Numbered from the stretch's first letter, positions 1 through 8,500 are shown. The stretch is DNA of 64,000 nucleotides from Reyranella sp. (GCF_004297265.1 NZ_SCUT01000050.1:186001-250000), one strand, 5' to 3'. The notes: generated by a model from the letters alone, not told the origin. Numbers and translations are program-made.

Positions 1-66
1 GTTTGGACTTTCGGTCTGGCATGCCCACCTACACTACACTGGCAGGCGTTCCGGGTATAGTTGGAC

Positions 67-300
67 ATGTCCATACAGGCCGACCATGACATCGACATTA
101 CCGGCGAGGTCTGCCCCATGACCTTCGTACGGACGAAGCTCCGGCTCGAGCGCATGCAGCCCGGGGAAATTCTTGCCGTGCGCCTGCGCGGCGAGGAGCC
201 GCTGCGCAACGTCCCGCGTGCCGCAAGGGACGAGGGCCATGCCATCCTCGGCATCGAGGTGGATGGGGATATCCACATCGTCACCATTCGCCGCCTCTGA
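67..300 (+). CDS. TusA/SirA-family sulfurtransferase-like protein
   Basis: A 77-residue protein of the TusA fold, a family that carries persulfide sulfur on a Cys in a CPxP motif for tRNA thiolation, molybdenum cofactor or sulfur oxidation. The segment DITGEVCPMTF places the Cys at residue 16. The second proline of CPxP is replaced (CPMT), so the usual chemistry is not certain. The ATG at 67 is chosen over an in-frame TTG two codons upstream. The gene stops directly against the convergent rimI stop, with no gap. It is close to the window edge, so upstream partners cannot be seen. Confidence 0.8.
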   Translation: MSIQADHDIDITGEVCPMTFVRTKLRLERMQPGEILAVRLRGEEPLRNVPRAARDEGHAILGIEVDGDIHIVTIRRL

Positions 301-771
301 TCAGGTAAAATCGAGACGCATGACGAAGGCGTCGGCCGCCGGCCCGTCCCCGCGCATATAGTAGGCAGTCCGCCGTCCGACGGTCTCGAAGCCCAACGAG
401 TTGTAGAGCTTCAGGGCGCCGGGATTATCCGCGCCGACCTCAAGGAAAAGTGTCCGCGCACCATCGCCCCGCACCCGGTCGATCACGGCGCCGAGGAGCA
501 GCCGGGCAGCCCCACGGCGGCGATGGGCGGGATCGACGGCGATCGCGAGAAGCTCGGCCTCGTCGGCAGCCGTCCGACAGATGGCCATGCCGACGTCGAC
601 GTTGCTCTCCGTCAGCAGGAAGGCCGCGACACCCGGCGACGCCAGCAGGCCCGCAATGTCCTGCCGCGTCCAGCCGGGCTCGCCCATGGCCAGGAACGCC
701 TCGCGGTGGAGACGCGACGCCCGGTCGAGGTCGACCGCGCGCAAGGGATTGAGGACGAAACCGGCGTTCAT
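301..771 (-). CDS. rimI: RimI-type ribosomal-protein-alanine N-acetyltransferase
   Basis: A 156-residue GNAT acetyltransferase. The acetyl-CoA binding segment VDPAHRRRGAARLLL (V/I-x-P-x-x-R-R-x-G-x-A form) and the following LEVGADNPGALKLYNSLGF block are typical of RimI, which acetylates the N terminus of ribosomal protein S18. It lies 12 bp downstream of tsaB on the same strand, the classic bacterial tsaB-rimI pairing, so the two are probably cotranscribed. ATG start at 771. Substrate assignment rests on this context; other GNATs look similar. Confidence 0.88.
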   Translation of the reverse strand: MNAGFVLNPLRAVDLDRASRLHREAFLAMGEPGWTRQDIAGLLASPGVAAFLLTESNVDVGMAICRTAADEAELLAIAVDPAHRRRGAARLLLGAVIDRVRGDGARTLFLEVGADNPGALKLYNSLGFETVGRRTAYYMRGDGPAADAFVMRLDFT

Positions 772-783
772 CGGCTCGCCCGG

Positions 784-1458
784 TCACTCGACCGTGCGGC
801 GGGCGCCGTCCGGCAGGGTGATGTTGACCCCGCGCAGGTAAAGTGGTCGCGGCAGGCCATCGGCGCGATTTCGCCCTCGCCAGGCCTCAACGCCGTCCAT
901 GAGGGCAAGGCGGCCGAGCACGGCGGGATGGGGCTGCCCGTCTTGCGCGACGGCATCGACGCCGGCGGCCCGCAACGACGCGCCGAGCGGCGCCACGTCC
1001 TTTCCGACGATCAGGCATTCATGTCCGGCGAGGCGCGCCGCGAGGTCTGCGGCCGTCGCTGCGAAGGGTGCAGGATCGTCGCCGATGGCGGCGAACCAGT
1101 CGCCGAGCTTCGTGTCGACGGCCGCGACCACCAGCCGTTCCGTCGCCGGCGCCTGGGCGCGCAACACCGTCGTCGTGGGAAGACCAGCCAGGGGAAGGCC
1201 AAGTCCGACCGCGAGGCCGCGCGCGGCAGACAACCCCACGCGCACGCCGGTGAAACTGCCAGGACCGGTCGTGACGGCAATCAGGTCGAGCCCGGTTCGC
1301 GCCACGCCGGCCTGCTCCAGCGCAGCAGCGATCGCCGGGAGGAGCCGCGCCGCCTGGTCGCGTCCCTCCTCGAACAGACTCACCAGGCAAACGCCGTCGC
1401 GAACGACGGCAACACCCTGTCCGCTCACGGCGCAATCGAAAGCCAGGACAGTGCTCAC
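784..1458 (-). CDS. tsaB: tRNA t6A biosynthesis protein TsaB
   Basis: A 224-residue ASKHA-fold protein, TsaB (YeaZ), the partner that TsaD needs to make threonylcarbamoyl-adenosine at position 37 of ANN-decoding tRNAs. The N terminus STVLAFDCAVSGQGVAVV and the block TTGPGSFTGVRVGLSAARGL are family hallmarks. It starts at GTG 1458 (VSTVLAF) and is followed 12 bp later by rimI. It diverges from the dipeptidase gene across 57 bp, which must hold both promoters. Length is normal for the family. Confidence 0.92.
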   Translation of the reverse strand: MSTVLAFDCAVSGQGVAVVRDGVCLVSLFEEGRDQAARLLPAIAAALEQAGVARTGLDLIAVTTGPGSFTGVRVGLSAARGLAVGLGLPLAGLPTTTVLRAQAPATERLVVAAVDTKLGDWFAAIGDDPAPFAATAADLAARLAGHECLIVGKDVAPLGASLRAAGVDAVAQDGQPHPAVLGRLALMDGVEAWRGRNRADGLPRPLYLRGVNITLPDGARRTVE

Positions 1459-1515
1459 GTGGCGTCACCGCGGCGGACACTGGCGCCGGCGGGAACGGCT
1501 GGGCATTGTGGTGTC

Positions 1516-2073
1516 ATGAAGCTCGACATTGTTCCTATCGCTCCGCCCGATTTCGACGTCGACGTGACGCTGGCTTATGCGACCGAGGCAAATCTAACGG
1601 GGCGGCCGGTGTATCGGAACGCCGAATGCTGGCTGCATCGCGAAGCGGCCGACAAACTTGCCGCGGCGATCGCGCTGGCCCGGCCGCTTGGATACCGTCT
1701 GCGCATCTTCGACGCGCTGCGGCCCGTCGAAGCGCAGTGGGCGCTTTGGAACGTCAATCCCGACCCCGAGTTCATCGCCGATCCCCGTCGCGGCTCGCCC
1801 CACTCGCGCGGCGTGGCCGTCGACCTCAGTCTGCTCGACGCCGACGGTAACGAACTCGACATGGGCACCGCGTTCGATGCCTTCACGCCGCTGTCCCATC
1901 ATGGACGCACCGACATTTCCGTCGGGGCGCAACGCAATCGCCTGCTGCTCATGGGCCTGATGACGTCGGCGGGCTGGGACTTCTACCGCAATGAATGGTG
2001 GCACTATCAGCTGTTCGACGCGCGGCGCTACCCGCTGGTCGCCGATGCCGACCTGCCCCGTCCCATGATGTGA
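1516..2073 (+). CDS. ddpX: D-alanyl-D-alanine dipeptidase (VanX/DdpX family)
   Basis: A 185-residue zinc dipeptidase that hydrolyses D-Ala-D-Ala, in non-resistant bacteria usually for murein peptide recycling. The metal-site motif SPHSRGVAVD gives His96 and Asp103, and EWWHYQL gives catalytic Glu160 and ligand His163, with the spacing known for VanX. No signal peptide is seen, so it is probably cytoplasmic. An open frame runs far upstream, but the ATG at 1516 matches the family N terminus and lies outside tsaB. No other van or ddp genes are nearby, so glycopeptide resistance is not implied. Confidence 0.88.
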   Translation: MKLDIVPIAPPDFDVDVTLAYATEANLTGRPVYRNAECWLHREAADKLAAAIALARPLGYRLRIFDALRPVEAQWALWNVNPDPEFIADPRRGSPHSRGVAVDLSLLDADGNELDMGTAFDAFTPLSHHGRTDISVGAQRNRLLLMGLMTSAGWDFYRNEWWHYQLFDARRYPLVADADLPRPMM

Positions 2074-2097
2074 CCGATGATGTAGCGTCAGGCTCCC

Positions 2098-3204
2098 TCA
2101 GAATCCGGAGAGCTTGGCCTTGTCGAAATCGCGCAGATCGTTCTCGCGCATGATCTGGCGGACGAACTGCACGTAACCCTGGCCGCGCTCGGAATAGCGC
2201 AACAGCGAGCCGATCAGGCGGAAGCCGTCGGGATCCTCGCCGCGCTCGCGCATCGCCGCCCGCTCGTTGCGGAAGCCGGCATAGGCGGGATGGGTGTTCA
2301 GGTTGGCGACATAGGCGTCGGTCGCCTCGCCCACGTCGGTGAAGGGCTGCGGCATGCCGGCACCCGGCTTCCACGGCGCCGAGACGTTGTGACGGCCGAC
2401 GGCCTGGATCTGGCCGTACAGGGCGTTGCCCGTGCGCGCCGCGAACGATGTGCCCCAACCCGACTCGACGCCGCCCTGGGCGATCGCCATCGAGGGCGGG
2501 ACGATGTCGACCCTCCGGATGAGCTCGTCGATCTTGTCGGGTGTCGTGTCGTAGCGGTCGGCGAGATCGTCGAGCCAGATGCGCTCGATCGCCGTCAGCA
2601 TCTGCGGCGTCGAATAGAGCTTGTCACGCAGGTAGAGAAGCTGTTCGCGATCGCCGAGGACGCGCTGGTTGACCTCGAGGATCACAGGCAGCAGCGCCGT
2701 GATGAACAGCATCTTTCGCTCGTTGCCGTCCTTGCTGCCGAGATCGGCCGGCACACGGTCGACCTTGTACGGGGGCACGGCCTCGCCCTGGCGGATGTCG
2801 GTCAGCGTATAGGAAACGTCGCGGAAGAAGCCGGCGAGCTCGTCGGCCGTGCGTGGACTGATCGCGCGCACCTGTACCTGGCGGCGAACGGCGTTGCCCG
2901 GCGCCGCGAAGCGACCGTGACCGCCGGACGAATCGCGCGTCGACCGATGCGCCACATCGTCGGGCTCGCTCCACTCGTGGCGCACGAAGGTGAGCGCGGC
3001 GGGTTCGGCTTCTAGGACGAAGAGACTGGCCTGATCGACTTCACGAGCCTCGGCGCTCCCGACACCGAAGGAAAGATAAGGCGCCGCGTCCACCGACGGC
3101 AGAGGCTTGTAGAGGACTACACCCGTTGCCAGCACGGCCGCCCAGGCGGCGGGAAAAGCATAATTGCGCCCACGCTCGATCGCGGGCCGTAACGTCAACT
3201 GCAT
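2098..3204 (-). CDS. Bax-like glucosaminidase-domain protein
   Basis: A 368-residue envelope protein with one N-terminal hydrophobic segment (about residues 18-32) that could be a signal anchor. The C-terminal half carries a mannosyl-glycoprotein endo-beta-N-acetylglucosaminidase-like domain like E. coli Bax. PPSMAIAQGGVESGWGTS supplies the likely catalytic Glu247, followed by TGNALYGQ and YVANLNTHPAYAGFR. The role is probably peptidoglycan trimming. It lies 100 bp downstream of the NfuA-like gene on the same strand and converges on ddpX with a 24-bp gap. The middle region (residues 60-165) matches nothing I recognise. Confidence 0.82.
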   Translation of the reverse strand: MQLTLRPAIERGRNYAFPAAWAAVLATGVVLYKPLPSVDAAPYLSFGVGSAEAREVDQASLFVLEAEPAALTFVRHEWSEPDDVAHRSTRDSSGGHGRFAAPGNAVRRQVQVRAISPRTADELAGFFRDVSYTLTDIRQGEAVPPYKVDRVPADLGSKDGNERKMLFITALLPVILEVNQRVLGDREQLLYLRDKLYSTPQMLTAIERIWLDDLADRYDTTPDKIDELIRRVDIVPPSMAIAQGGVESGWGTSFAARTGNALYGQIQAVGRHNVSAPWKPGAGMPQPFTDVGEATDAYVANLNTHPAYAGFRNERAAMRERGEDPDGFRLIGSLLRYSERGQGYVQFVRQIMRENDLRDFDKAKLSGF

Positions 3205-3245
3205 GCCACACTCTTCATTGTTTTGCGCGCACGAACGGCCTGCCG

Positions 3246-3267
3246 CGCGGGCCCTGCGGGGCCCGCG
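3246..3267. terminator. GC-rich hairpin between nfuA-like and bax-like genes
   Basis: A perfect 9-bp stem (CGCGGGCCC / GGGCCCGCG) with a TGCG loop in the 100-bp gap between two minus-strand genes. There is no T-tract, so it is at best a pausing or Rho-linked structure or an mRNA-end stabiliser. Confidence 0.3.
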
Positions 3268-3304
3268 AACGCCATCTCAACGCGAACGCTTGAGCTGAAG
3301 CGGC

Positions 3305-3853
3305 CTACTGGGCCGCTTGGACTTCAACGACTTCCGGCACGTAGTGCTTCAGAAGATTCTCGATTCCCATCTTCAGCGTGGCCGTCGAACTCGGGCAGCC
3401 CGAGCACGAACCCTGCATGTGCAGGTAGACGATGCCATCGCGGAAGTCGTGAAAGACGATATCGCCGCCGTCCTGGGCCACGGCGGGCCGGACGCGGGTG
3501 TCGAGGAGTTCCTTGATCTGGGCAACGACCTCGTCGTCGTCCGCCGCGACGGAAGCCGCCGCGTCCTGGTCGGCAATCACGGGATCGCCGGACGTGTAAT
3601 GTTCCATGATGCCGCCGAGGATCGACGGTTTCATGATCTGCCAGTCCCGGTCGGCCGTCTTGGTGACGGTCACGAAGTCGGAGCCGAAGAACACGCGCTC
3701 GACGCCTTCAACCGCGAACAGCCTCTTGGCAAGCGGTGACGGCGTGGCGGCCTCGACGTTGGCGAAATCCGCTGTTCCCTTCTCCATGACCACTCGGCCA
3801 GGAAGAAACTTGAGAGTCGACGGATTGGGCGTCTGCTCGGTCTGGATAAACAA
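3305..3853 (-). CDS. NfuA-type iron-sulfur carrier (NifU family)
   Basis: A 182-residue protein with an N-terminal Nfu_N domain (EQTPNPSTLKFLPGR, about residues 6-90) and a C-terminal NifU domain (about residues 108-178). The NifU domain holds the cluster-binding pair Cys150 and Cys153 in GSCSGCPSS. Such proteins receive Fe-S clusters and pass them to target apoproteins. The start is a TTG at 3853 with GGAGG five bases upstream, giving the family N terminus MFIQTEQTPNP. It sits alone downstream of a very AT-rich leader, unlike the suf or isc operons. Confidence 0.9.
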   Translation of the reverse strand: MFIQTEQTPNPSTLKFLPGRVVMEKGTADFANVEAATPSPLAKRLFAVEGVERVFFGSDFVTVTKTADRDWQIMKPSILGGIMEHYTSGDPVIADQDAAASVAADDDEVVAQIKELLDTRVRPAVAQDGGDIVFHDFRDGIVYLHMQGSCSGCPSSTATLKMGIENLLKHYVPEVVEVQAAQ

Positions 3854-3984
3854 ACCTACCTCCGGTTCGAATGCTTCGGGGGCGAACCCTTCGGCATCGC
3901 TCAGGCTGGGGATCAGGACGTCTCCATCCCCACTCGATGACTTTGGACGTAGGAACCGGGGGCAAGTCGATCAAGACGATTCTT

Positions 3985-4060
3985 GAGCCGCACTGTATAA
4001 ATATTATGGAATAATCAAATATTATCTATATTTATCATGATGATAGAATGCGAAATTCCC
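3985..4060. promoter_or_regulatory. AT-rich regulatory patch upstream of the nfuA-like gene
   Basis: About 60 bp of almost pure A/T inside GC-rich DNA. It contains the 9-mer AAATATTAT twice (3999-4007 and 4017-4025, 18 bp apart, so on the same helix face within error) and an inverted repeat ATTAT-GGA-ATAAT. It lies in the 291-bp gap between uspA-like (end) and nfuA-like (start) on the minus strand. The family of the binding protein cannot be read; an iron or Fe-S regulator would fit the target gene, but that is inference. Confidence 0.45.
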
Positions 4061-4144
4061 AATGCAACCTTTATGCTTCAATTGTACACAAAGAAGATTT
4101 ATGCGCGGATCGCCGCACTACAAACGACAAACCATGCGCACGGC

Positions 4145-4627
4145 TCATGATATTGCGTCGATCTCCGCCTCGGTGAGGGCGCCCGGGACGATGGTCAAAG
4201 GGATCCGAAGCTGCCCTCCGGACTTGCCTGTGAAGGCGGTCACCAACGGCCCCGGCCCCTCGCTGCCCGAGGCACTGCCAAGCACCAGGACCGAGATCGA
4301 ACGATCCTCGCTGAGGAGCTTCGCGAGTTCGTCACGGCTCTTGCCTTCGCGGATGTAGATCGAGGGGGGCTGGCCGGTCATCGAGACCGCCACATCGGCG
4401 TGTCGGGCCACGACGGTCTCCGCCTGCTGGCGCGCTTCCTCGCGCATCAGCTCGATCACCGATCCCCATTGCTGCCCCTCGGGCGGATCCATGACGTACA
4501 GCATCGCCACCCGGCCCCCGGTGCGCTTGGCGCGGCGGCAGGCATACCGCAGGGCATTCCGCATCTCCGGACTCTCGTCGACGACGACCAGGAAGACGCG
4601 TTCGCCGGTCTTGAGCTGCTCGTTCAT
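4145..4627 (-). CDS. Universal stress protein (UspA family)
   Basis: A 160-residue single UspA domain. It opens with FLVVVDESPEMRNALRYA and ends with the nucleotide-binding-type pattern VLVLGSASGSEGPGPLV, then IPLTIVPG. It is the last gene of a four-gene minus-strand run (DUF2333, TauE, TIGR02186, Usp), 20 bp downstream of the TIGR02186 gene, with ATG at 4627. Usp proteins act in stress survival through mostly unknown partners. The linkage to a TauE permease suggests a function tied to that membrane cluster. Confidence 0.88.
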   Translation of the reverse strand: MNEQLKTGERVFLVVVDESPEMRNALRYACRRAKRTGGRVAMLYVMDPPEGQQWGSVIELMREEARQQAETVVARHADVAVSMTGQPPSIYIREGKSRDELAKLLSEDRSISVLVLGSASGSEGPGPLVTAFTGKSGGQLRIPLTIVPGALTEAEIDAIS

Positions 4628-4647
4628 GGCCCTCTCCCTTCGATCTT

Positions 4648-5493
4648 CTAGAGACGCCGCATGACGGCGCCGCCCAGCCAGCCGACCAGCAGCGCCATCA
4701 GGATGGCGCCTACCCCGTACAGGGCTCCCTCATGCGCCGACCAGCCCGCGAGCTGGGCACTGAAGCCCACCTTGCCGACCGGCAGCGGCCGCGACACGGC
4801 CGCAACGATCTTACCCTCCCGCAACAGATAGACCCGGATATCGTACACGCCTTCCGGCAGCCGCGACGGGAAGGGCAGGTCGACGCGAAACAGCCGGCCG
4901 GCCTGCACCGTCACCTGGCCGATGGCCGCCGGGTAGAGACCCTCGCGCCGCTTCACCTCGACGAGCCCGGCGCGGAAGCGCGCCAGCTCCGCGGCGTCGC
5001 GGGGCGTCGCCGGCTTCAGGCTGGACAACCGGTCCTCGAGCGACAGGATCTCGCCACCGGCGCCACGGGCCAGCAGGCGCTGCAGCGGCTGGCTGGCTGC
5101 GATAGCATAGTAGGCCGGCACATCGTCGAACGCCTGCCGTCCGGTATTGAGCCAGATCCCCAGGAACCGCTGCTTGCGCATCACCGTCTCGCGCGCCGGC
5201 GGCCCGGCCACGACCACGACGATCTCGCCGGGCGGGTCGAACATACCGAACAGCAGGATGCTCTCGCCCTGGAAGGCCGAGGTGATCGACACGCGGGCGA
5301 GCGAGAGGTCCATGATCAGGTCGGGCGTCGTCGGCTGGTCCGGTACGGACGGCGGCACGGTAGCGTCGGGCGGCCCGCCGATGGTCGGCGCCGGCAAGGC
5401 TCCCGGCGCCGGCTCCAGGCGTGGGCCCTGCGCCAGGGCGCCGGTCGCGCCGACGAGGATCGCAAGGCAGGCCAGCAGACCCGACGACCTCAC
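4648..5493 (-). CDS. TIGR02186-family membrane protein
   Basis: A 281-residue protein with an N-terminal signal sequence (LLACLAILVGATGALAQG), a periplasmic beta-rich part and one C-terminal membrane helix (ALYGVGAILMALLVGWLGGAVM) before a basic tail. This matches the TIGR02186 family of alphaproteobacteria, whose function is unknown. The GTG start at 5493 overlaps the TauE stop by 4 bp, indicating translational coupling. The sequence FGMFDPPGEIVVVVAGPP is the conserved-looking core. Because the family regularly follows a TauE permease, a role as an accessory subunit is plausible but unproven. Confidence 0.78.
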   Translation of the reverse strand: MRSSGLLACLAILVGATGALAQGPRLEPAPGALPAPTIGGPPDATVPPSVPDQPTTPDLIMDLSLARVSITSAFQGESILLFGMFDPPGEIVVVVAGPPARETVMRKQRFLGIWLNTGRQAFDDVPAYYAIAASQPLQRLLARGAGGEILSLEDRLSSLKPATPRDAAELARFRAGLVEVKRREGLYPAAIGQVTVQAGRLFRVDLPFPSRLPEGVYDIRVYLLREGKIVAAVSRPLPVGKVGFSAQLAGWSAHEGALYGVGAILMALLVGWLGGAVMRRL

Positions 5494-6416
5494 GGCAGCA
5501 CCTCGCGGGTGCCCAGCGAATAAAGCGAGCTGGGGGTGCGCAACAGTTCGGTCAGGAGTTCGGCGGCCACGAGCAGGATCAGGAGCGACATGAGCGCACG
5601 CAGCGCCACACCCGGCAGCTTCGCGGCGAGCCGCGCACCGATCGGTGCGCCGACGACGCCGCCCAGGATCAGCAGCAGCGCCAGCACGACGTCGACAGTG
5701 CCGTTGGTCGCCGCCTGCAGGAAGGTGACGTTGGCCGCCACGAACAGGATCTGGAAGTTCGACGTGCCGATCACCACCGCGGTCGGCATGCCGAGCAGGT
5801 AGATCATCGCCGGCACCAGGACGAAGCCGCCACCGACGCCCAGGATCGCCGACAGGACACCGATGATGAATCCCAGCCCGATCGGCAGAAGGGCGCTGAT
5901 GTAGAGCTTCGACTTGTAGAAGCGCAGCTTCAGGGGCAGCCGGTGCACGAGATAGTGGGTATGGAGCTTGCCACGCGGCGCGTCGGGATTGCGTCGGCGC
6001 TTGAAATAGGTGCTGAGACTCTCGAACATCATCAGCAGGCCGATCGTCGACAGCATCACGACGTAGAGCACCGCAATGACGAAATCGATCTGGCCGATGC
6101 GCTTCAGGTAGGTGAACAGCCAGACGCCGGCCGACGAGCCGAGCATGCCGCCCGCCAGCAGCACCAGCCCCATACGCAGGTCGACGTTGCCGCGCCGCCA
6201 CTGCACCTGCAGCGAGGAGATCGAGTTGGCCACCACCTGGTTGGCCTGGCTGGCGACCGCGACCGCCGGCGGGATGCCGACGAAGATCAGCAGCGGCGTG
6301 GCAAGGAAGCCGCCACCGACGCCGAACATGCCCGACAGAAGCCCCGCCGCGGCGCCGAGGCCCAGCAGCAGGAACACGTTCATCGACAGCTCGGCGATGG
6401 GGAGATAGATCTCCAC
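5490..6416 (-). CDS. TauE/SafE-family anion exporter (TSUP)
   Basis: A 308-residue polytopic membrane protein with two homologous halves, each containing the glycine motif of the TSUP family (GMFGVGGGFLATPLL and AILGVGGGFVLVPAM). TSUP proteins move sulfite, sulfonates or similar anions. I chose the GTG at 6416 (VEIYLPIAELSMNVF), which leaves 8 bp after the DUF2333 stop; a longer open frame would run into that gene. A basic cytoplasmic loop near the middle (YFKRRRNPDAPRGK) separates the halves. It is coupled to TIGR02186 by a 4-bp overlap. Confidence 0.87.
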   Translation of the reverse strand: MEIYLPIAELSMNVFLLLGLGAAAGLLSGMFGVGGGFLATPLLIFVGIPPAVAVASQANQVVANSISSLQVQWRRGNVDLRMGLVLLAGGMLGSSAGVWLFTYLKRIGQIDFVIAVLYVVMLSTIGLLMMFESLSTYFKRRRNPDAPRGKLHTHYLVHRLPLKLRFYKSKLYISALLPIGLGFIIGVLSAILGVGGGFVLVPAMIYLLGMPTAVVIGTSNFQILFVAANVTFLQAATNGTVDVVLALLLILGGVVGAPIGARLAAKLPGVALRALMSLLILLVAAELLTELLRTPSSLYSLGTREVLP

Positions 6417-6424
6417 GCGGACGC

Positions 6425-7453
6425 CTACTTCAGCAGGATGTTGGTGATCTCGCGCAGCTGCGTGCGGGCGCGCAGCAGGTAGAAACCCTGCGCGAGCAGG
6501 TGATTGGGGATCAGCAGCGCATCGGGATAGCCGTTCCAGACGATCCACGGGTCGAGCTGGGCCGCGATACGGAAGGTGTCGACCGTGCCGTTCCAGGCGG
6601 TCGTGAGCTCGCGGTCGCGGATGACGTTCTGGAAGTCCACGCCGAGATCGCGCAGCAGCAGGTAGTAGACGTAGAGGCGGCCCTTGTTGAAATAGAAGAT
6701 GTCATCGCAGCGGGCGTCGAACAGGTCCCCGGCCTTCTCGATGACGTGCTGGTCGATTGCCGCCGAATCCGAGCCGAGATCGTTGGCGATGCGATCGAGC
6801 AGCGCCTGGAGATTGTCCGCCCGCCGTTCGAACACCGCCTGCCCGGTGCCCAGGCGCTTGTTGTAGGCCATCAGCCTGTCGCGGCCGGCGCGGTACTTCT
6901 GGGCGGAGGTCGTGGATGGCAGCAGCGACACGCTGGGCTGCCACAGCCAGATGTTGGGCTGTTCGTTCAGGAAACCGCGTGCCTGCTCGAGGTCACGGTC
7001 GGTCTGGCTCGAGCCGCGCGTACGGCCGAGCTGGTCCATCAGCTCCGTGCTGAAGCGGCCCAGCGCCGACAGGATGCCGCGCTGGTAGTTCGGCATGTTG
7101 TCGAGCAGGCCGGCGGGCGTGAAGAAGGGCATCATCGGCGTCCAGGTGTGGACGTCGACCTCGCGCGTGACGAGGTCGGCCGCGGTGGCGACCGCCTTGC
7201 TTTCGCCAGGTGCAACGCCGCGCGCCGTGAACTGAGGATCGTCGTCGATGTCTTCCGTCACCAGCGCGCCGACCGGATAGTAGAGGATGAGCAGCGCGAG
7301 GACGATGCGCCACGTCCATCCCCAGACCCTGCGACCGCCTGACGATGGGGCGGAGGTCGAGCGGCCCGGGCGCCATCCCCGCACGCGGTCCCAGCTTCGC
7401 CGCCACCAGGAATCCGTGGCCGACGGGGCGCTGTAGTCCGGTTCGAATGTCAT
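6425..7453 (-). CDS. DUF2333 family protein
   Basis: A 342-residue protein with a single N-terminal membrane span (VLALLILYYPVGALV, near residue 50) and a large soluble part. Blocks such as TWTPMMPFFTPAGLLDNMPNYQRG and DDIFYFNKGRLYVYYLLL, shortened here, are recognisable as DUF2333, a family of unknown function. The ATG at 7453 is preferred to an in-frame start 19 codons upstream because the extension is low-complexity and uncharacteristic. It heads the minus-strand operon with TauE, TIGR02186 and Usp and diverges from the esterase gene. Confidence 0.8.
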   Translation of the reverse strand: MTFEPDYSAPSATDSWWRRSWDRVRGWRPGRSTSAPSSGGRRVWGWTWRIVLALLILYYPVGALVTEDIDDDPQFTARGVAPGESKAVATAADLVTREVDVHTWTPMMPFFTPAGLLDNMPNYQRGILSALGRFSTELMDQLGRTRGSSQTDRDLEQARGFLNEQPNIWLWQPSVSLLPSTTSAQKYRAGRDRLMAYNKRLGTGQAVFERRADNLQALLDRIANDLGSDSAAIDQHVIEKAGDLFDARCDDIFYFNKGRLYVYYLLLRDLGVDFQNVIRDRELTTAWNGTVDTFRIAAQLDPWIVWNGYPDALLIPNHLLAQGFYLLRARTQLREITNILLK

Positions 7454-7536
7454 GGCACACCTTACCATTCGCCTCGTGACGAAATAGGGGCGAGGGCTGC
7501 TAGAGTGCAACGAATGTTTTCAATGGAGTGGGTGGA

Positions 7537-8490
7537 ATGGCTCTCGATCCGGAATCCCAGCGGCTGATCGACCTGATGGCGGCGGCAAATCGCCCGGCCT
7601 GGAACACGCTCAGCCCGCAAGCCGCCCGCGATCTCTATCTTTCCCTGCGCCCCGGTGCACAGGGCCCCCGCCCCGCCGAGGTGACGGTCGCGGACCGCAC
7701 CATCCCCGGCCCGGCGGGAGAGCTGCCCGTCCGGATCTATCGCCCGGCATCGGCGGCGGCCGATGCGAAACTGCCGGCACTGGTCTATGCGCATGGCGGC
7801 GGCTGGGTGTTCGGCAATCTCGACAGCCACGACGTGCTCTGCGCCCAACTCGCGATCGAGGCCGGCATCGCCGTCTTGCATGTCGACTATCGCCTGGCGC
7901 CCGAGGCCCGTTTCCCCGGCGCCTTCGACGATGTCGTTGCGGCCCTGAAGTGGGTGGCCGCCAACGGCGCCTCGGTCGGCATCGACCCTACGCGCCTCGC
8001 GATCGGCGGCGACAGCGCCGGCGGCAATCTCGCAGCCGCCACGTCGATCTGGGCGCGCGACCATGGCGGGCCGAAACTTCTGATGCAGCTTCTCGCCTAT
8101 CCGGTGACGGACGCCGTGGCGCGCGCCGAATCGTACCGCCATTTCGAGGACGGCTACGGGCTGAACGCCGTCACCATGGAGTGGTTCTTCGATCACTACA
8201 CGCCCGACCCGACGAGCCGCGGCGACTGGCGCGTCTCGCCGCTGCGCGCGGCGTCGCTCGCAGGCCTGCCGCCGGCGCTGGTTGTCACTGCCGGCTACGA
8301 TCCGCTGCGCGACGAGGGCCGCGCCTATGCCTGGCGGCTGCAGCAGGAAGGCACGCAGGCCGACCTGGTCGAGTTCGGCGGCATGCTGCACGGGTTCCTC
8401 AGCTCGCCGATGCTGCTGCACGGCGCCCGGCGCGGCACCACGCTCTGCGCCGCGGCCCTGCGTGAGGCGCTGGTGCTGCGCGCCCCATGA
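7537..8490 (+). CDS. Alpha/beta hydrolase of the HSL-like esterase family
   Basis: A 317-residue esterase/lipase. The oxyanion motif HGGGW (residues 86-90) and the nucleophile elbow GGDSAGG (Ser160) define the hormone-sensitive-lipase-like group; GYDPLRDEG and the late GMLHGF supply the probable acid and His. The start ATG 7537 follows a GGAG-rich Shine-Dalgarno stretch; an in-frame GTG three codons upstream is possible. The natural ester substrate is unknown. The MFS gene follows 10 bp later, so export or import of a related compound is possible. Confidence 0.85.
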   Translation: MALDPESQRLIDLMAAANRPAWNTLSPQAARDLYLSLRPGAQGPRPAEVTVADRTIPGPAGELPVRIYRPASAAADAKLPALVYAHGGGWVFGNLDSHDVLCAQLAIEAGIAVLHVDYRLAPEARFPGAFDDVVAALKWVAANGASVGIDPTRLAIGGDSAGGNLAAATSIWARDHGGPKLLMQLLAYPVTDAVARAESYRHFEDGYGLNAVTMEWFFDHYTPDPTSRGDWRVSPLRAASLAGLPPALVVTAGYDPLRDEGRAYAWRLQQEGTQADLVEFGGMLHGFLSSPMLLHGARRGTTLCAAALREALVLRAP

Positions 8491-8500
8491 CCATCGCAGC

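Noticed and set aside
523..1515. Long upstream extension of the dipeptidase frame
   Set aside because: It runs antisense through rimI and tsaB. The family N terminus begins at ATG 1516.
1516..2073. VanX-type vancomycin resistance
   Set aside because: No vanH, vanA or regulatory genes nearby; isolated DdpX-type dipeptidases are common in Gram-negative bacteria.
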